DNA from: Meira nashicola | Lineage: Eukaryota > Basidiomycota > Exobasidiomycetes > Exobasidiales > Brachybasidiaceae | Assembly: GCA_001600355.1 (NCBI GenBank) | Contig: BCJU01000003.1 | Location: forward strand, 2,794,519-2,858,518 | Length of the DNA stretch: 64,000 bases | Direction: 5' to 3' | Shown: in pieces, positions 19,152 to 29,843 of the stretch | Numbering within the stretch: the stretch's first letter is position 1 | Layout of the letters: every line of letters begins with the position of its first letter | Notes under the pieces: model-generated | What the model was told of the DNA's origin: nothing | Databases searched by the model: none | What the model saw: the letters and a program-made list of their open reading frames with translations, nothing else | Translations under genes and position numbers: made by a program

Positions 19152-20822
19152 TCATTTAGACACTTTTTGTAAAGCACGAGCAATGATCGCTTGACGGACA
19201 ATTGGGGATGATTGATTTGCTAATCTTTGTAAGATACGTTTATTTGGTGATCGTAAAATGGCGAGTAAAGCAGTTATAGCTGTTAATAAAGCTACACTTC
19301 CTGCTTGATGAGCACTTGCCAATTCGATTGGCACAAGGTAAATCAAAGTAGAAATTCCCAAAGAAGCTTGTGTGATTGCAGCCAATGAAACTAGAGATGC
19401 AACACGAGGGATTGCAGGAGGCATGCTACCAGATGAAATCATCGAACGAGATACCCTACGAGCATAAATTCCCAAACCGATAGCGCTAATCAATGTTGTG
19501 ATTGCTAAAGTACGATGCATGAGTTGAACAGTAACGGGATTTTGAGTCATATTACCAAACACCAATCCTGCTTCATCTTTATTCTTCTTTCCTTTCCATG
19601 CATACTTTTCTTCCAATAATTCTTCTTTTGGTGGAACAATACCTTCGCCCATATAAGGGAATTCATTGTATACTAAACCTGCATCAAGACCAGCAACGAG
19701 TGCACCAGACATAGATGTAACGAATGCCAAACATAACATTCCACGTGAAACGTTTCTGAAACGATTAATACGTGGATTTTGCATTGCTCCTACTAACTTT
19801 TGCACATTTTCACCAACGTTCATCATCCAACCCGCTGCTTTGCCTTTTCCATTGACTAATTTATTATCTCGCAAGATTGACATTCCCGTATGTAACATAC
19901 CCATATACACCAAAAAAGCCGTTCCCAAATGAGCTGCTAAACGGAAATGAGAAACACGAGGATGCCAATCGGAAGATGTACTTGATTGAGAACCTTGACT
20001 AACACTTCCATCTAAGCGTAAATCTTTTGCTCCTGCTGAAACTGTGGTATTTGGATGTTGTTGTGCTATGACTGGAGGTGTTGATTCGGGAGCTGTTAAA
20101 CCACTCTTGACCATAAACCAACCTAAAGCACCTTGAAAGCCAATGCCCAAAGCAATTGCCATTAATTTCCATCTTGTTCCTTTTGCCACTTTTCCACGTG
20201 CTAAAAAGAAAAAAGTAGGTAAAAGGAAAGCAACGCCAATGAATCTTCCAATTATTCTATGAGACCATTCCCACATATAAATCTTTTTGAAATCATCTAC
20301 TGTCATATGCCTGTTCAAGATTGACCATTCAGGAGTTTGTTTATACTTTTCCCATTCTGCATTCCATTCTGCATCTGTCCATGGTAAACTCATCCCTTTA
20401 AAACCAGGATTCCATTCCGTTATACTTAAACCTGATTCCGTTAACCGAGTTAAGCCACCAACGACGATGATCAAATACACCAAACCAGCACAAAAAAATA
20501 AATGATAGGCAACTGAAGGTGAAGAAGTAACCTTTTCCGAGGAATGACTACTTGAAGGGCCTTCTTTTACAGGTGTAAGAGCAGGTTGTGATTGACGTGG
20601 GAAGGAGGTCGAAAATAGTCTTAATATTGAATTGGGTGCAACCTTGTCCTTCCCTAGCATTCTACTTTGTAGAGCTGTTTTTGAAGTAGAAAATCTCAAG
20701 GTTGGTGTTATAGTTTGATGACTTAGACATCTTGTAATTATTCTCGTCGAAGATGTCGCCCTTATGCTTTTGAGGCTCTGCAGTGACCCAAAAAGTGGCC
20801 TTATTCCCGTTAGCAAAACCAT
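19152..20822 (-). CDS. COX15: Heme A synthase, mitochondrial inner membrane
   Basis: Protein of 556 aa that oxidises heme O to heme A for cytochrome c oxidase assembly. The N-terminus is a mitochondrial presequence rich in Ser, Thr and Arg with no acidic residue in the first 40. Eight membrane segments follow in two four-helix halves. Family landmarks are GGLTRLTESGLSITEWNP (about residue 121-140) and four heme-ligand histidines: in EWSHRIIGR, AHLGTA, LMHRTLA and AHQAG. A hydrophilic Ser-rich loop between the halves is expected for the fungal forms. The gene is tail-to-tail with the fungalysin and head-to-head with RIC1. Confidence 0.95.
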   Translation of the reverse strand: MVLLTGIRPLFGSLQSLKSIRATSSTRIITRCLSHQTITPTLRFSTSKTALQSRMLGKDKVAPNSILRLFSTSFPRQSQPALTPVKEGPSSSHSSEKVTSSPSVAYHLFFCAGLVYLIIVVGGLTRLTESGLSITEWNPGFKGMSLPWTDAEWNAEWEKYKQTPEWSILNRHMTVDDFKKIYMWEWSHRIIGRFIGVAFLLPTFFFLARGKVAKGTRWKLMAIALGIGFQGALGWFMVKSGLTAPESTPPVIAQQHPNTTVSAGAKDLRLDGSVSQGSQSSTSSDWHPRVSHFRLAAHLGTAFLVYMGMLHTGMSILRDNKLVNGKGKAAGWMMNVGENVQKLVGAMQNPRINRFRNVSRGMLCLAFVTSMSGALVAGLDAGLVYNEFPYMGEGIVPPKEELLEEKYAWKGKKNKDEAGLVFGNMTQNPVTVQLMHRTLAITTLISAIGLGIYARRVSRSMISSGSMPPAIPRVASLVSLAAITQASLGISTLIYLVPIELASAHQAGSVALLTAITALLAILRSPNKRILQRLANQSSPIVRQAIIARALQKVSK

Positions 20823-21052
20823 TTTCTTTATAGATGGTGATTGACAAGAAGAAGAAGAATTAGCAAAGCTTAATTTTTTAAAGAACGCACTAGCTTACGT
20901 ACACCTTCTTTGAACCAGTAAAAATTAAGCTCTTTCCTCAAATAAAGGTGCGGGAAGACAGACTCAAATACGCGTCCAAATGAAGACTTAGATTGAAACC
21001 AACACGCACGGCTCACTAGCATTAATGAATATGATCATCATCACGAATCACG

Positions 21053-24000
21053 ATGTATTGGCCAACAACAACGGCTAAGAGATTACATCTTTCGCCCTCA
21101 GGTCTAGGGTCAGAGAAAGATTCGGATTCTGCAAATGCACATATCATTCATGCGGCTGAATCATACGATGCAGATTTATGGGCAACATTGACTGCTTCCA
21201 CATTAACGATATGGTCATATAGACCTTCACAAGTTGTAGCAGCATTAGTAAGAACGCCAAAGAGTATTGAGGAATATGGTGCAAATGTACGAATTCGTTG
21301 GAAGCCAGACGGCTTAGGTATCTTTGTTGAAACAGATCAATCATACCTCTTATTGTATTCAGTCAAATTCGTACCTCAAAAGCAAGCATCAGTATATTCT
21401 TATATACCTTCAAACGGTAGTGGAGCTAGAAGTAAGAATACTAAAGAACTCTTAGCTCCCAGCTTATCAACCCTACGATCGACATTTGCTCCAGGTCCCG
21501 GTGAAGGATCTAGTCTTGGCGAAGGAAAACAACTTGCGATCGATATTCGATTCAAGCTAGTATTACGCATAGATGCAGGACTTTCGACATCCGTTTCAAC
21601 AGATGATCATTTGATCGTCGCCACAAAAAATCCTCCAGCATTACAGTGTATTCCTTGGCCTGAAGATCCTAGCGCCTCTAATCCCCGTAAAGGTAATCCT
21701 CAAACGAGAACAAGCGTTTTATCTCGACTAGATTGGATCGTTAATGTGCAAGATGATAAAGATGAATCTCAAGAAAAAGCTCCTATACCACCGCATATAA
21801 TTGATATGGTATATTCACATGAGATGGACATGTACCTATTTGTGACATCAGACGGAAGAGGGTATTGTGCACATTTGCAAATGGATAGTAGGACGTCTAT
21901 ATGGAGAGGTCACTGTTTCCATGGAATAGTGGATAGAAGGCGGCGTCCTTCTACTTTAGATCAAAATGAAAATGAAGATTCTACATCTAAAAGTCTTCCT
22001 TTCGAAAACAGAGGTCGATGCGCTGCAATAAATGCCAGATTTAGTCTTTTGGCTGTTGGTCTGGAGGATGGAACAGTGTCCGTATATACATTCCGCGCAC
22101 CTGACAAGGTTGCACTTTACTCTCATTCCTTTTCAGTTCGAGAAGCAATGCGAAGTACGGCTTCTTACCTTAGAACAGGTCATTGTACTTCTCTGGCATG
22201 GTCGAGCGATGGTCATGCATTGGCTACAGGATGGCAAAAAGGTTGGTCAATTTGGAGCACGTTTGGCAAATTGATGGGATGCAGCTTGACAGAGAATTGG
22301 CAAGATGCATCTGAGAAATTTTCCGATACATTTATGCGTGGAGTACAAAATCTATTTTGGGGTCCGGGTAATACAGAATTATTCCTGACATGCTCGTCCA
22401 CCGATGCACAACTGGCACAACTGTCCAACGATCTCGACCGACAAATCTTTGTCTTACCTTTTGCCAAATCAGCTGTCACCGGACAACATTCGCCTGACAA
22501 TACTCGATATGCTTTTGTACAGCTTGACGATAGCGTGCTCGTTTATCGTGGCTCTGATCAACCTGATATGAGCATCATCAATCCTGAAAGTGATGTGTGG
22601 CATCATATCAAAATCCCACAAGAATATTTGGCAACAAATTGGCCTGTACGATATGCTTGTATCAGCAGTGATGGTCGCCTGATCGCCGTTGCTGGTCGCC
22701 GTGGCTTGACACATTTCTCCACCCTATCAGGCAGATGGAAACGATTTCAAACTACTGCTCAAGAGCAAAATTTCATCGTTGATGGTGGATTACAATGGTA
22801 CCAACACGTCCTCGTCGCCGCTTGTCATATCCCTGAAACCAATGAACATCAAATTCGACTGTATTCGCGGGATTTGAATTTAGACGAAACGTCTGTGCTT
22901 TACACCGAACATCTATCTTCGGCAGTCATTCTGACCAGTTTGTTTGATAACAGTCTGCTAGTCTATACAGCTGACAATACTCTGCATCACTTTCTCATCT
23001 CTATCACGGATATGGATATCCATCTTACACTATGCGGAAGTATCACATTTGAAGGGGTTGTTGGTGAACCTGCTCGGGTGAGAGGGATGAGTTGGCTTGT
23101 GCCTGCTCAACAACAACAAAATGGAGATCCAATGGATGATCTTATGATGGCAACAATCATCTTTTTGATCGATGGCAAGTTAGTACTTCTGAGACCGAGA
23201 AGATCAACAAACAATGAAGATGATGAAGAGGTTTCATATGACATGCAAATTTTGGGAGATCGAATCGAATATTATTGGACACATTTGCAAGGTGTGGGAA
23301 CACTTGAGAATTCTTTATGGGGATACGATGGTCATGGAATCAAATTATGGCTTGATGCGTTAACCATTGAACAGGCAGGTATGACAAATGACAACGAAGA
23401 AGAAGAAGAGAAGCCGGAGTATCGTACGATTGAAGAAAGTATGTCGATCTCGCTTGACTTTTATCCTCTTTGTGTTTTGATTGAAAAAGGAATCATCATT
23501 GGTGTCGAACCAGAGGTTTCACTTCGACGGTCTTTGGAATTCGCAATCTTTCGAAGTACAACAAATACGCAATTATTCTTACATCATGTTCTCCGTAGCT
23601 ATCTGGAAAGAAGGCAATTACGAGAAGCTGTCCTGTTTGCATCTTTTTATCGATCGTTGGTATACTTTGCTCATGCGCTTGAGATCCTTCTACATGACGT
23701 CTTGGAAGAGGAAGCGGATAGCGAGTTTGCCCAGCAACTTACCTCATCCTCTTCGAATGATAGTCTAGTAGATCACGAAAAGTCATTGGATGTATCAACT
23801 TCAATGGACTCAGTCGAATATCATGCAGAGAATGGATCAAGTGGCAACAGCACAAGATCACAGGCTCTACTACCTCAAGTGATTGTCTTTTTGGATCACT
23901 TTGACGAAAGTCTTGATGTTGTTGTTAATTGTGCTCGCAAGACGGAAGTTGCAAGATGGGATTATTTATTCTCTATTGTTGGACAACCGAGAGAATTGTT

Positions 24001-24820
24001 CGAAATATGTTTGGAAAGGGGTAATTATAAAGCTGCAGGATCATATTTGCTCGTGTTGCACAATTTAGAATCTTTGGAGAATAGTCGAGCTTATACCATT
24101 CGCTTGTTGACGGTGGCAAGAAGGCATGGTTGGCACAGGTTATGCAAAGATTTATTGCGTTTTACGAGAAGTTTGGATGATGATGGTCGTGCATTACGGG
24201 CTGTGATTGAGCAAGCAGAATTATTTAGCCATGAAGATGGAGAAGATGTATCTGAACGAGAGAAGGGATTAATGGAACGAATGTATTCTTCCACAGCACC
24301 TTTTGATAAAACAACTTTCGATACGAGCACCGATTCTTTGCAAACGCCTCCAGATAGCGTTGCCTTGCAAAGGACTACCTCGGCACCCAACATTCTTCAT
24401 TCCACAATCCTTGAAGAAGAAGATGAAAATGGAACAAGCAGTGAATATGGATTTGATATAACTTCTATACCAACACCTACAAAACGCATCACACCTTTAC
24501 GTAGCGTTTCATTATTCTCTCCTGAAACACAACAACGTTCAAATGGTCCACCTAAAGCAAGTATAGGAGCTAATGGTAGAATCATACCCGCTTCACCTTC
24601 TGATCTTCGACGTTCTTCGACAAGCAGTGGCAGTAGTGGAAATACTGTAAGTAACTCTATTCGATCACCATCACGAAGATCACCCAGTATCAGTTCAGGC
24701 TTAGGAATGAGTTTAAGTAAAGTCGGATTACGCTCATCAGATCATCTCGGTTGGGAAGGCAATGCTCGATCACCATCCCGCGAAAATCACCTATCACCAC
24801 CTCCAACTTCATCTTCATGA
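21053..24820 (+). CDS. RIC1: RIC1, Ypt6/Rab6 guanine nucleotide exchange subunit
   Basis: Protein of 1255 aa. With Rgp1 it activates the Golgi GTPase Ypt6 (Rab6) for endosome-to-Golgi traffic. The N-terminus MYWPTTTAKRL is characteristic, and about the first 700 residues have irregular WD40-like repeats (for example SLAWSSDGHALATGW and YACISSDGRLIAVAGRRG). The RIC1 helical domain spans about residues 830-1060, including FLHHVLRSYLERR and WDYLFSIVGQPRELFEICL. The last 170 residues are Ser/Pro-rich and probably disordered. Acidic insertions occur near residues 725 and 790. Length is close to fungal orthologues. Confidence 0.9.
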   Translation: MYWPTTTAKRLHLSPSGLGSEKDSDSANAHIIHAAESYDADLWATLTASTLTIWSYRPSQVVAALVRTPKSIEEYGANVRIRWKPDGLGIFVETDQSYLLLYSVKFVPQKQASVYSYIPSNGSGARSKNTKELLAPSLSTLRSTFAPGPGEGSSLGEGKQLAIDIRFKLVLRIDAGLSTSVSTDDHLIVATKNPPALQCIPWPEDPSASNPRKGNPQTRTSVLSRLDWIVNVQDDKDESQEKAPIPPHIIDMVYSHEMDMYLFVTSDGRGYCAHLQMDSRTSIWRGHCFHGIVDRRRRPSTLDQNENEDSTSKSLPFENRGRCAAINARFSLLAVGLEDGTVSVYTFRAPDKVALYSHSFSVREAMRSTASYLRTGHCTSLAWSSDGHALATGWQKGWSIWSTFGKLMGCSLTENWQDASEKFSDTFMRGVQNLFWGPGNTELFLTCSSTDAQLAQLSNDLDRQIFVLPFAKSAVTGQHSPDNTRYAFVQLDDSVLVYRGSDQPDMSIINPESDVWHHIKIPQEYLATNWPVRYACISSDGRLIAVAGRRGLTHFSTLSGRWKRFQTTAQEQNFIVDGGLQWYQHVLVAACHIPETNEHQIRLYSRDLNLDETSVLYTEHLSSAVILTSLFDNSLLVYTADNTLHHFLISITDMDIHLTLCGSITFEGVVGEPARVRGMSWLVPAQQQQNGDPMDDLMMATIIFLIDGKLVLLRPRRSTNNEDDEEVSYDMQILGDRIEYYWTHLQGVGTLENSLWGYDGHGIKLWLDALTIEQAGMTNDNEEEEEKPEYRTIEESMSISLDFYPLCVLIEKGIIIGVEPEVSLRRSLEFAIFRSTTNTQLFLHHVLRSYLERRQLREAVLFASFYRSLVYFAHALEILLHDVLEEEADSEFAQQLTSSSSNDSLVDHEKSLDVSTSMDSVEYHAENGSSGNSTRSQALLPQVIVFLDHFDESLDVVVNCARKTEVARWDYLFSIVGQPRELFEICLERGNYKAAGSYLLVLHNLESLENSRAYTIRLLTVARRHGWHRLCKDLLRFTRSLDDDGRALRAVIEQAELFSHEDGEDVSEREKGLMERMYSSTAPFDKTTFDTSTDSLQTPPDSVALQRTTSAPNILHSTILEEEDENGTSSEYGFDITSIPTPTKRITPLRSVSLFSPETQQRSNGPPKASIGANGRIIPASPSDLRRSSTSSGSSGNTVSNSIRSPSRRSPSISSGLGMSLSKVGLRSSDHLGWEGNARSPSRENHLSPPPTSSS

Positions 24821-25221
24821 AATAAATGTACATTATTATACCATGCAATTCGGAATGATTTCATCACCGTTGTCCAAAATACCGTACTTCTCAGGCACCA
24901 AATCAGTTCTTCGCTCGAGAATCCGCTATACCCGCGCACTGAATCCCGACCATGGACTGAGGAAATGCATGCACGTCCTTTTTTTTACCATTGTAGAACT
25001 CCACTCCAAAGTTCAAATTTTGGCGTTTATGGCTGTCGTGCGGGCCTAGAAGAAAACATAAAATAAAATAAACTATTGAGCGAATGAACAGCGCAGCGTT
25101 GCATTGTTGAATTTACCCGCCTTATCTTTTGGAAGTTAGATATATGCAGAAGTTTTTAAAATTCTACCAATCTTCTTCCCGACCTCTACATTTCTCTTTT
25201 TTATAAAAGTTATTTCTCATC
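24821..25221. other. RIC1-DUG1 intergenic region
   Basis: No gene found. It contains one TGCATGCA palindrome and a CT-rich stretch just before the DUG1 start. Confidence 0.45.
24966..24973. promoter_or_regulatory. TGCATGCA palindrome, DUG1 upstream
   Basis: Perfect octamer palindrome about 249 bp upstream of the DUG1 start. Confidence 0.35.
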
Positions 25222-26655
25222 ATGGCATCTATCGATCAAGTTTTACAAAAAATCGATCAAAACAAGGATAAGCTTATTGCCAGATTGGCAGAAGCTGTCG
25301 AAATTCCTTCGGTTTCAGGTGATGCTGCTTACCGTAAACATGTTTTCGAAATGGCAGATTGGTTGAAAGCAGAATTGGAAAAGTTAGGTGCAACAGCAGA
25401 ATTGAAACCATTAGGAAAACAAACATTGGATGGACAAGAAATTGAATTACCTCCAGTCATCTTTTCCGATTTGAAAGCAAAGACTGATTCTGAAAAAAAG
25501 AAGACAATCTTAATTTATGGTCACTTTGACGTTCAACCTGCTTTGAAATCTGATGGATGGAACAGTGAACCATTCAAGCTAGTCCATGATGAAAAGACTG
25601 GCCGTTTGTATGGACGTGGAAGTACAGATGATAAAGGACCCGTTATCGGATGGCTAAACGTCATCGAAGCTCATCAACAAGTCGGTTTAGATCTACCAGT
25701 CAACCTGAAATTCTGCTTTGAAGGTATGGAAGAATCAAGTAGTGTTGGTTTGGACGATTTGATCCGCAAACATAAGAATGACTTCTTCACAGGCGTTGAC
25801 GCAATCTGTATCAGTGATAATTACTGGCTAGGAACAAAGAAACCATGCTTAACACACGGCTTGCGTGGTATCACCTACTTCAAACTTCGCATCTCTGGTC
25901 CTCAAGCTGATTTGCATTCTGGTGTATTTGGAGGAATGGTGCACGAACCCATGACTGATTTGTTCGCCATCATGAGCAAACTTGTTACCCCTCAAGGTGA
26001 AATCTTGGTACCTGGTATTAAGGAATTGGTTGCACCACTCACATCTGAAGAATCTCAACGTTTCGACAACATGGAATACGCTTTGACAGATTTGCATTCC
26101 GCAACTGGAAAAGATGTTTCAATCAGTGATGATAAGGCCAAAACTTTGATGGCACGTATGAGATACCCTTCTCTATCATTACATGGTGTCGAAGGTGCAT
26201 TCTCTGCTCCAGGTGCAAAGACTGTTATCTGCGCAAGCGTTATCGGAAAGTTCAGTATCCGTTTGGTCCCAGATATGAAACCAGAAAAGGTTATCTCTTT
26301 GGTTCAAGATTACGTACAAAAAGAATTTGCCAAATTAGGATCAAAAAACACCGTTCATCTCGAAGGAGAAGGAGGTGCACCATGGTACGCTGATCCAAAC
26401 CATTGGAATTACGTTGCTGCTGCAAAGGCAACCAAGAAGATTTACGGTGTCGAGCCTGATCTTACACGTGAAGGTGGATCAATTCCTGTCGCTTTAACAT
26501 TCAGTGAAGAATTACAAAAGAATCTCTTACTTTTGCCCATGGGCAGAGGAGATGATGGAGCTCATTCAACAAACGAAAAGATTGATATCTCCAACTACAT
26601 CGAAGGTACAAAATTGTTGGGTACCTATTTGCACGAAGTTGCTGCTGCTTCATAA
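25222..26655 (+). CDS. DUG1: Cys-Gly metallodipeptidase, peptidase family M20
   Basis: Cytosolic di-zinc dipeptidase of 477 aa, the Dug1/CNDP2 type that splits Cys-Gly in glutathione turnover. Metal ligands and catalytic residues are in place: His101 and Asp103 in YGHFDVQPA, bridging Asp136 in GRGSTDDKGP, and Glu170-Glu171 in EGMEESS. The lid/dimerisation domain lies about residues 210-370. The C-terminal metal motif includes RGDDGAHSTNEKI. The length matches Dug1 closely, and the AT-ended, regular codon use suggests a well expressed gene. The start ATG follows TCATC and is the first in frame. Confidence 0.94.
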   Translation: MASIDQVLQKIDQNKDKLIARLAEAVEIPSVSGDAAYRKHVFEMADWLKAELEKLGATAELKPLGKQTLDGQEIELPPVIFSDLKAKTDSEKKKTILIYGHFDVQPALKSDGWNSEPFKLVHDEKTGRLYGRGSTDDKGPVIGWLNVIEAHQQVGLDLPVNLKFCFEGMEESSSVGLDDLIRKHKNDFFTGVDAICISDNYWLGTKKPCLTHGLRGITYFKLRISGPQADLHSGVFGGMVHEPMTDLFAIMSKLVTPQGEILVPGIKELVAPLTSEESQRFDNMEYALTDLHSATGKDVSISDDKAKTLMARMRYPSLSLHGVEGAFSAPGAKTVICASVIGKFSIRLVPDMKPEKVISLVQDYVQKEFAKLGSKNTVHLEGEGGAPWYADPNHWNYVAAAKATKKIYGVEPDLTREGGSIPVALTFSEELQKNLLLLPMGRGDDGAHSTNEKIDISNYIEGTKLLGTYLHEVAAAS

Positions 26656-26929
26656 AAGAGATAATTTTTGTTATGATGTTCCCTTTTTTCTTTATGCAAT
26701 CAACACAGGTTTTGTTCTTTATGAAAAAAAAGAAAGTCAGAGTTAGAATTGAGTAGATGCCTAGTTTAATCCTAATCCTAACTAGCTCAGTACCTCTGAA
26801 GCTTTGCTCTACGTCGTATCTCTTTGTAGACATGTGATTCGGTTTTGGTCAAGGCTGAAAGTATGATGTACAATGATTCTTCGATTATCACAGGGATGTC
26901 CACGTATGCAAAAAATAGTACAGAGGCCA

Positions 26930-27817
26930 TTAAGGATCATCTACATTATTCTCACCGCTATTGCCTGCACCATCACCTGCTAAAGCTCGTCTTACCATTT
27001 CTCGTAAAGCATTTTGATCGGATCCAAATTCGGATGTCCTTACTTTGACCGCATAAGATAAATCTTCAATCTTTCGTGTAGATTGCTTTGTGACTTGTTG
27101 CTTCTTTCTGAAATCCCTAATGAGAGGAACGAACGGATCCAAGCCAGTACTCAAGCTTCGCAATATACGTAAAACATCGGAAACGACTCCATGTGCATCG
27201 CCATCACCTAATGCATTGGTAGCGAATCGCATTAATTCACCACTGAGATCCGATAAACCAAGCACATAGCGTTGAGGTGTGACAGGAAGTATGATATTAT
27301 TATCTTTGGCGAATAAAGATTGAACTTCTTCTAGAGTGATGACGTTGCCATATTCAAGGAAATGAAGAAACGAGATAGCTTCGATAAATTCTTCCAGCCC
27401 TCCTCCATACGCACGATCGTATCGCGTCGCCCTTCCAGGTTCAAATTTATCTGGAATTGTTCCTTCCATCGATACATCATTCCCTATCCCTCCACCGACA
27501 TACTCTTCGGTCGTCAATCCTTCCTTTCTTGCCAAATCAATTATCATCGAAACAATCTCATCCTTTTTTAGTTTTCCTTCAGCTAGAATCTTTCCCGCTT
27601 GACTTTTTGGCTGAATCTCTTTTCCAAAAGCGGAATGTGGAAATCGATGAAGATGAAAGATTAAACGTTTTGAAGCGGTTGTTATATCGCGCGATGCTTT
27701 TATCAATCTATCTCGACGATCATTGTATGCATCTATCTCGCTTCTAAAATCACCAAATGCATCTTGAATGATTGTAGCTCTCGAAGAACTCGCTATTGGT
27801 ACCTCTACTGAAGCCAT
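26930..27817 (-). CDS. Translin-associated factor X (TRAX)
   Basis: TRAX, 295 aa, is the catalytic subunit of the C3PO endoribonuclease with translin; in filamentous fungi it trims tRNA 5' leaders, in animals it removes siRNA passenger strands. The N-terminal helix carries the family signature FRSEIDAYNDRRDRLIKASRD. The acidic active-site helix is GGGLEEFIEAISFLHFLEYG (about residues 138-157), and GLSDLSGELMRFATNAL follows (about 187-203). These acidic residues mark TRAX rather than catalytically inactive translin. Translin itself is not in the window. It is divergent from the HyuB gene with only about 204 bp between starts. Confidence 0.9.
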   Translation of the reverse strand: MASVEVPIASSSRATIIQDAFGDFRSEIDAYNDRRDRLIKASRDITTASKRLIFHLHRFPHSAFGKEIQPKSQAGKILAEGKLKKDEIVSMIIDLARKEGLTTEEYVGGGIGNDVSMEGTIPDKFEPGRATRYDRAYGGGLEEFIEAISFLHFLEYGNVITLEEVQSLFAKDNNIILPVTPQRYVLGLSDLSGELMRFATNALGDGDAHGVVSDVLRILRSLSTGLDPFVPLIRDFRKKQQVTKQSTRKIEDLSYAVKVRTSEFGSDQNALREMVRRALAGDGAGNSGENNVDDP

Positions 27818-27917
27818 CTTATTGTAGAAATTTTGTTCTTCGTTGGTGGAGTTTGGAGAGAAGATTTTACTCCTCTTTACGCGCTAGAAGAGAGCGGCGA
27901 GGAGGCTACATGCACCG

Positions 27918-27929
27918 TGCATGCATGCA
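27918..27929. promoter_or_regulatory. Overlapping TGCATGCA palindromes, TRAX/HyuB promoter
   Basis: TGCATGCATGCA contains two overlapping octamers (27918-27925 and 27922-27929), about 100 bp upstream of TRAX and 92 bp upstream of the HyuB start. Confidence 0.45.
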
Positions 27930-28021
27930 ATTATTCTAGCATGACCGACGCTCCACTGATCAATACTATTACGAATAGAACCACTACCTCCATCAACTAA
28001 ACTAAATCCAATTTACTGACG

Positions 28022-29764
28022 ATGACGAAAGAAGAAGCTGATCCGATCTTGCTGTCTTTATTTGCAGCTCGCTTTATGAGCGTTGCTGAAGCGATGGGTA
28101 GATCATTACAACAAACTTCGATCAGTACAAATATCAAAGAACGTTTAGATTTCAGTTGTGCACTCTTTTCACCCGATGGAGGTCTAGTGGCCAACGCTCC
28201 TCATTTACCCGTTCATTTAGGTTCAATGAGCTTTGCCGTTCGTTATCAAATTGAAACTTTAGGAAAAGATGGAATTCATCAAGGAGATGTTTTGCTTGCT
28301 AATCATCCTAGCGCAGGTGGAAGTCATCTACCCGATATCACTTGTATTACTCCAGTCTTTGATGATTCAGGCAAACAAATCATCTTTTTCACAGCAAGTA
28401 GAGGACATCATGCTGACATTGGAGGAATTTTGCCGGGAAGTATGCCTCCCACTTCCAAGACAATCTATGAAGAAGGAGCACAGATTAAATCATTCAAAAT
28501 CGTCAGCAAAGGTGAATACGATCGGAAAGGTCTATTAAAGCACATTCTCGAAGATCCAGCTCAATATCCTGGCTGTAGTGGTACAAGATGCTTACGTGAT
28601 GTTGAGAGCGATTTACAAGCACAAATTGCCGCGAATCAAAAAGGCATCAACCTTATCCATGGTCTCGTGAAGGAATGGGGTTTAGAAACCGTTCAGAGTT
28701 ACATGAATCACATTCGTGCGAATGCAGAAACGGCCGTCAGAAATTTATTACGTCAGGTAGCAAAAGAGAATGACACAAAAGAATTACTAGCAGTAGATTA
28801 CATGGATGATGGTTCGCCAATTCAACTCAAAGTCACAATCGATACAGAAAAAGGTTCAGCTATCTTTGATTTTGAGGGAACAGGACCAGAGGTATACGGC
28901 AATCACAATTGCCCTAAAAGTGTTGTTTTTTCTGCAATCATTTATTGTTTGCGTGCTATGGTGGATCAGGATATCCCACTCAATCAAGGCTGTTTAACTC
29001 CAATCGAAGTACGCATTCCGCAAGGATGTTTCTTGGATCCTAGTGATGAAGCAGCTGTTGTAGGGGGCAATGTATTAACAAGTCAAAGAATTACAGATGT
29101 TGTTTTGAAAGCATTCGGAGCATGTGCTGCAAGTCAAGGTGATTGTAACAATCTCACATTCGGATTAGGAGGACAAGATGAACATGGTAATCACGTTGAA
29201 GGATTTGGATATTATGAAACAATTGCAGGCGGAAGTGGTGCAGGACCATCTTGGCATGGAACAGGAGGTGTTCATACCCATATGACAAATACACGTATCA
29301 CCGATCCTGAGATTATGGAACGTCGTTATCCGGTCGTTCTGAGAGAATTTTCTATTCGAGATGGAAGTGGAGGAGCAGGAAAGTATAGAGGTGGAGACGG
29401 TGTCATTCGTGATATCGAATTTTTATCGAAACGAATTCAAGTAAGCATCTTGAGTGAGCGAAGAGTTTTCCGTCCTTATGGTCTACAAGGAGGTCAAGAT
29501 GCGCAAAATGGACGTAATTTGTGGATCAAGCGAAATGCAGATGGTCAAGGTAAAGACCGGGTTGTCAATTTAGGTGGAAAGACAACGGTGAAGTTCAACA
29601 GAGGAGATCGGATAGTGGTCATGACACCTGGTGGTGGAGGTTGGGGTGCACCAGAGAAAGATATCAGCAAGAAGAATGAAAGCGGGGGAGGGTCTGTATA
29701 TCAACACATAGACAAAAGAAGCGGTTCATTGGCAGAACGTGAAGCTACTTCCTTAGGAGCTTAA
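28022..29764 (+). CDS. Stand-alone hydantoinase/5-oxoprolinase B-type protein
   Basis: Protein of 580 aa comprising one full hydantoinase B/oxoprolinase domain: [21 protein letters not shown] at the N-terminal side, [18 protein letters not shown] (about residues 128-140), the central GNHNCP segment, and a C-terminal [13 protein letters not shown]. In known fungal 5-oxoprolinases this domain is the C-terminal half of a protein of about 1280 aa whose N-terminal half is the ATP-binding HyuA domain. Here the frame starts at its own ATG, and there is no room for HyuA within the 204 bp to the divergent TRAX gene. It may pair with a HyuA-like partner elsewhere, as in bacteria, or be a truncated copy. 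No internal stop or frameshift is seen. Confidence 0.85.
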   Translation: MTKEEADPILLSLFAARFMSVAEAMGRSLQQTSISTNIKERLDFSCALFSPDGGLVANAPHLPVHLGSMSFAVRYQIETLGKDGIHQGDVLLANHPSAGGSHLPDITCITPVFDDSGKQIIFFTASRGHHADIGGILPGSMPPTSKTIYEEGAQIKSFKIVSKGEYDRKGLLKHILEDPAQYPGCSGTRCLRDVESDLQAQIAANQKGINLIHGLVKEWGLETVQSYMNHIRANAETAVRNLLRQVAKENDTKELLAVDYMDDGSPIQLKVTIDTEKGSAIFDFEGTGPEVYGNHNCPKSVVFSAIIYCLRAMVDQDIPLNQGCLTPIEVRIPQGCFLDPSDEAAVVGGNVLTSQRITDVVLKAFGACAASQGDCNNLTFGLGGQDEHGNHVEGFGYYETIAGGSGAGPSWHGTGGVHTHMTNTRITDPEIMERRYPVVLREFSIRDGSGGAGKYRGGDGVIRDIEFLSKRIQVSILSERRVFRPYGLQGGQDAQNGRNLWIKRNADGQGKDRVVNLGGKTTVKFNRGDRIVVMTPGGGGWGAPEKDISKKNESGGGSVYQHIDKRSGSLAEREATSLGA

Positions 29765-29843
29765 ATGTTTCTCTCTTCATAAATGTCAATCAATCTCTAC
29801 AATATAGTCATCTTATTGATGCGTGCGTTTAAATAGTACAGGA

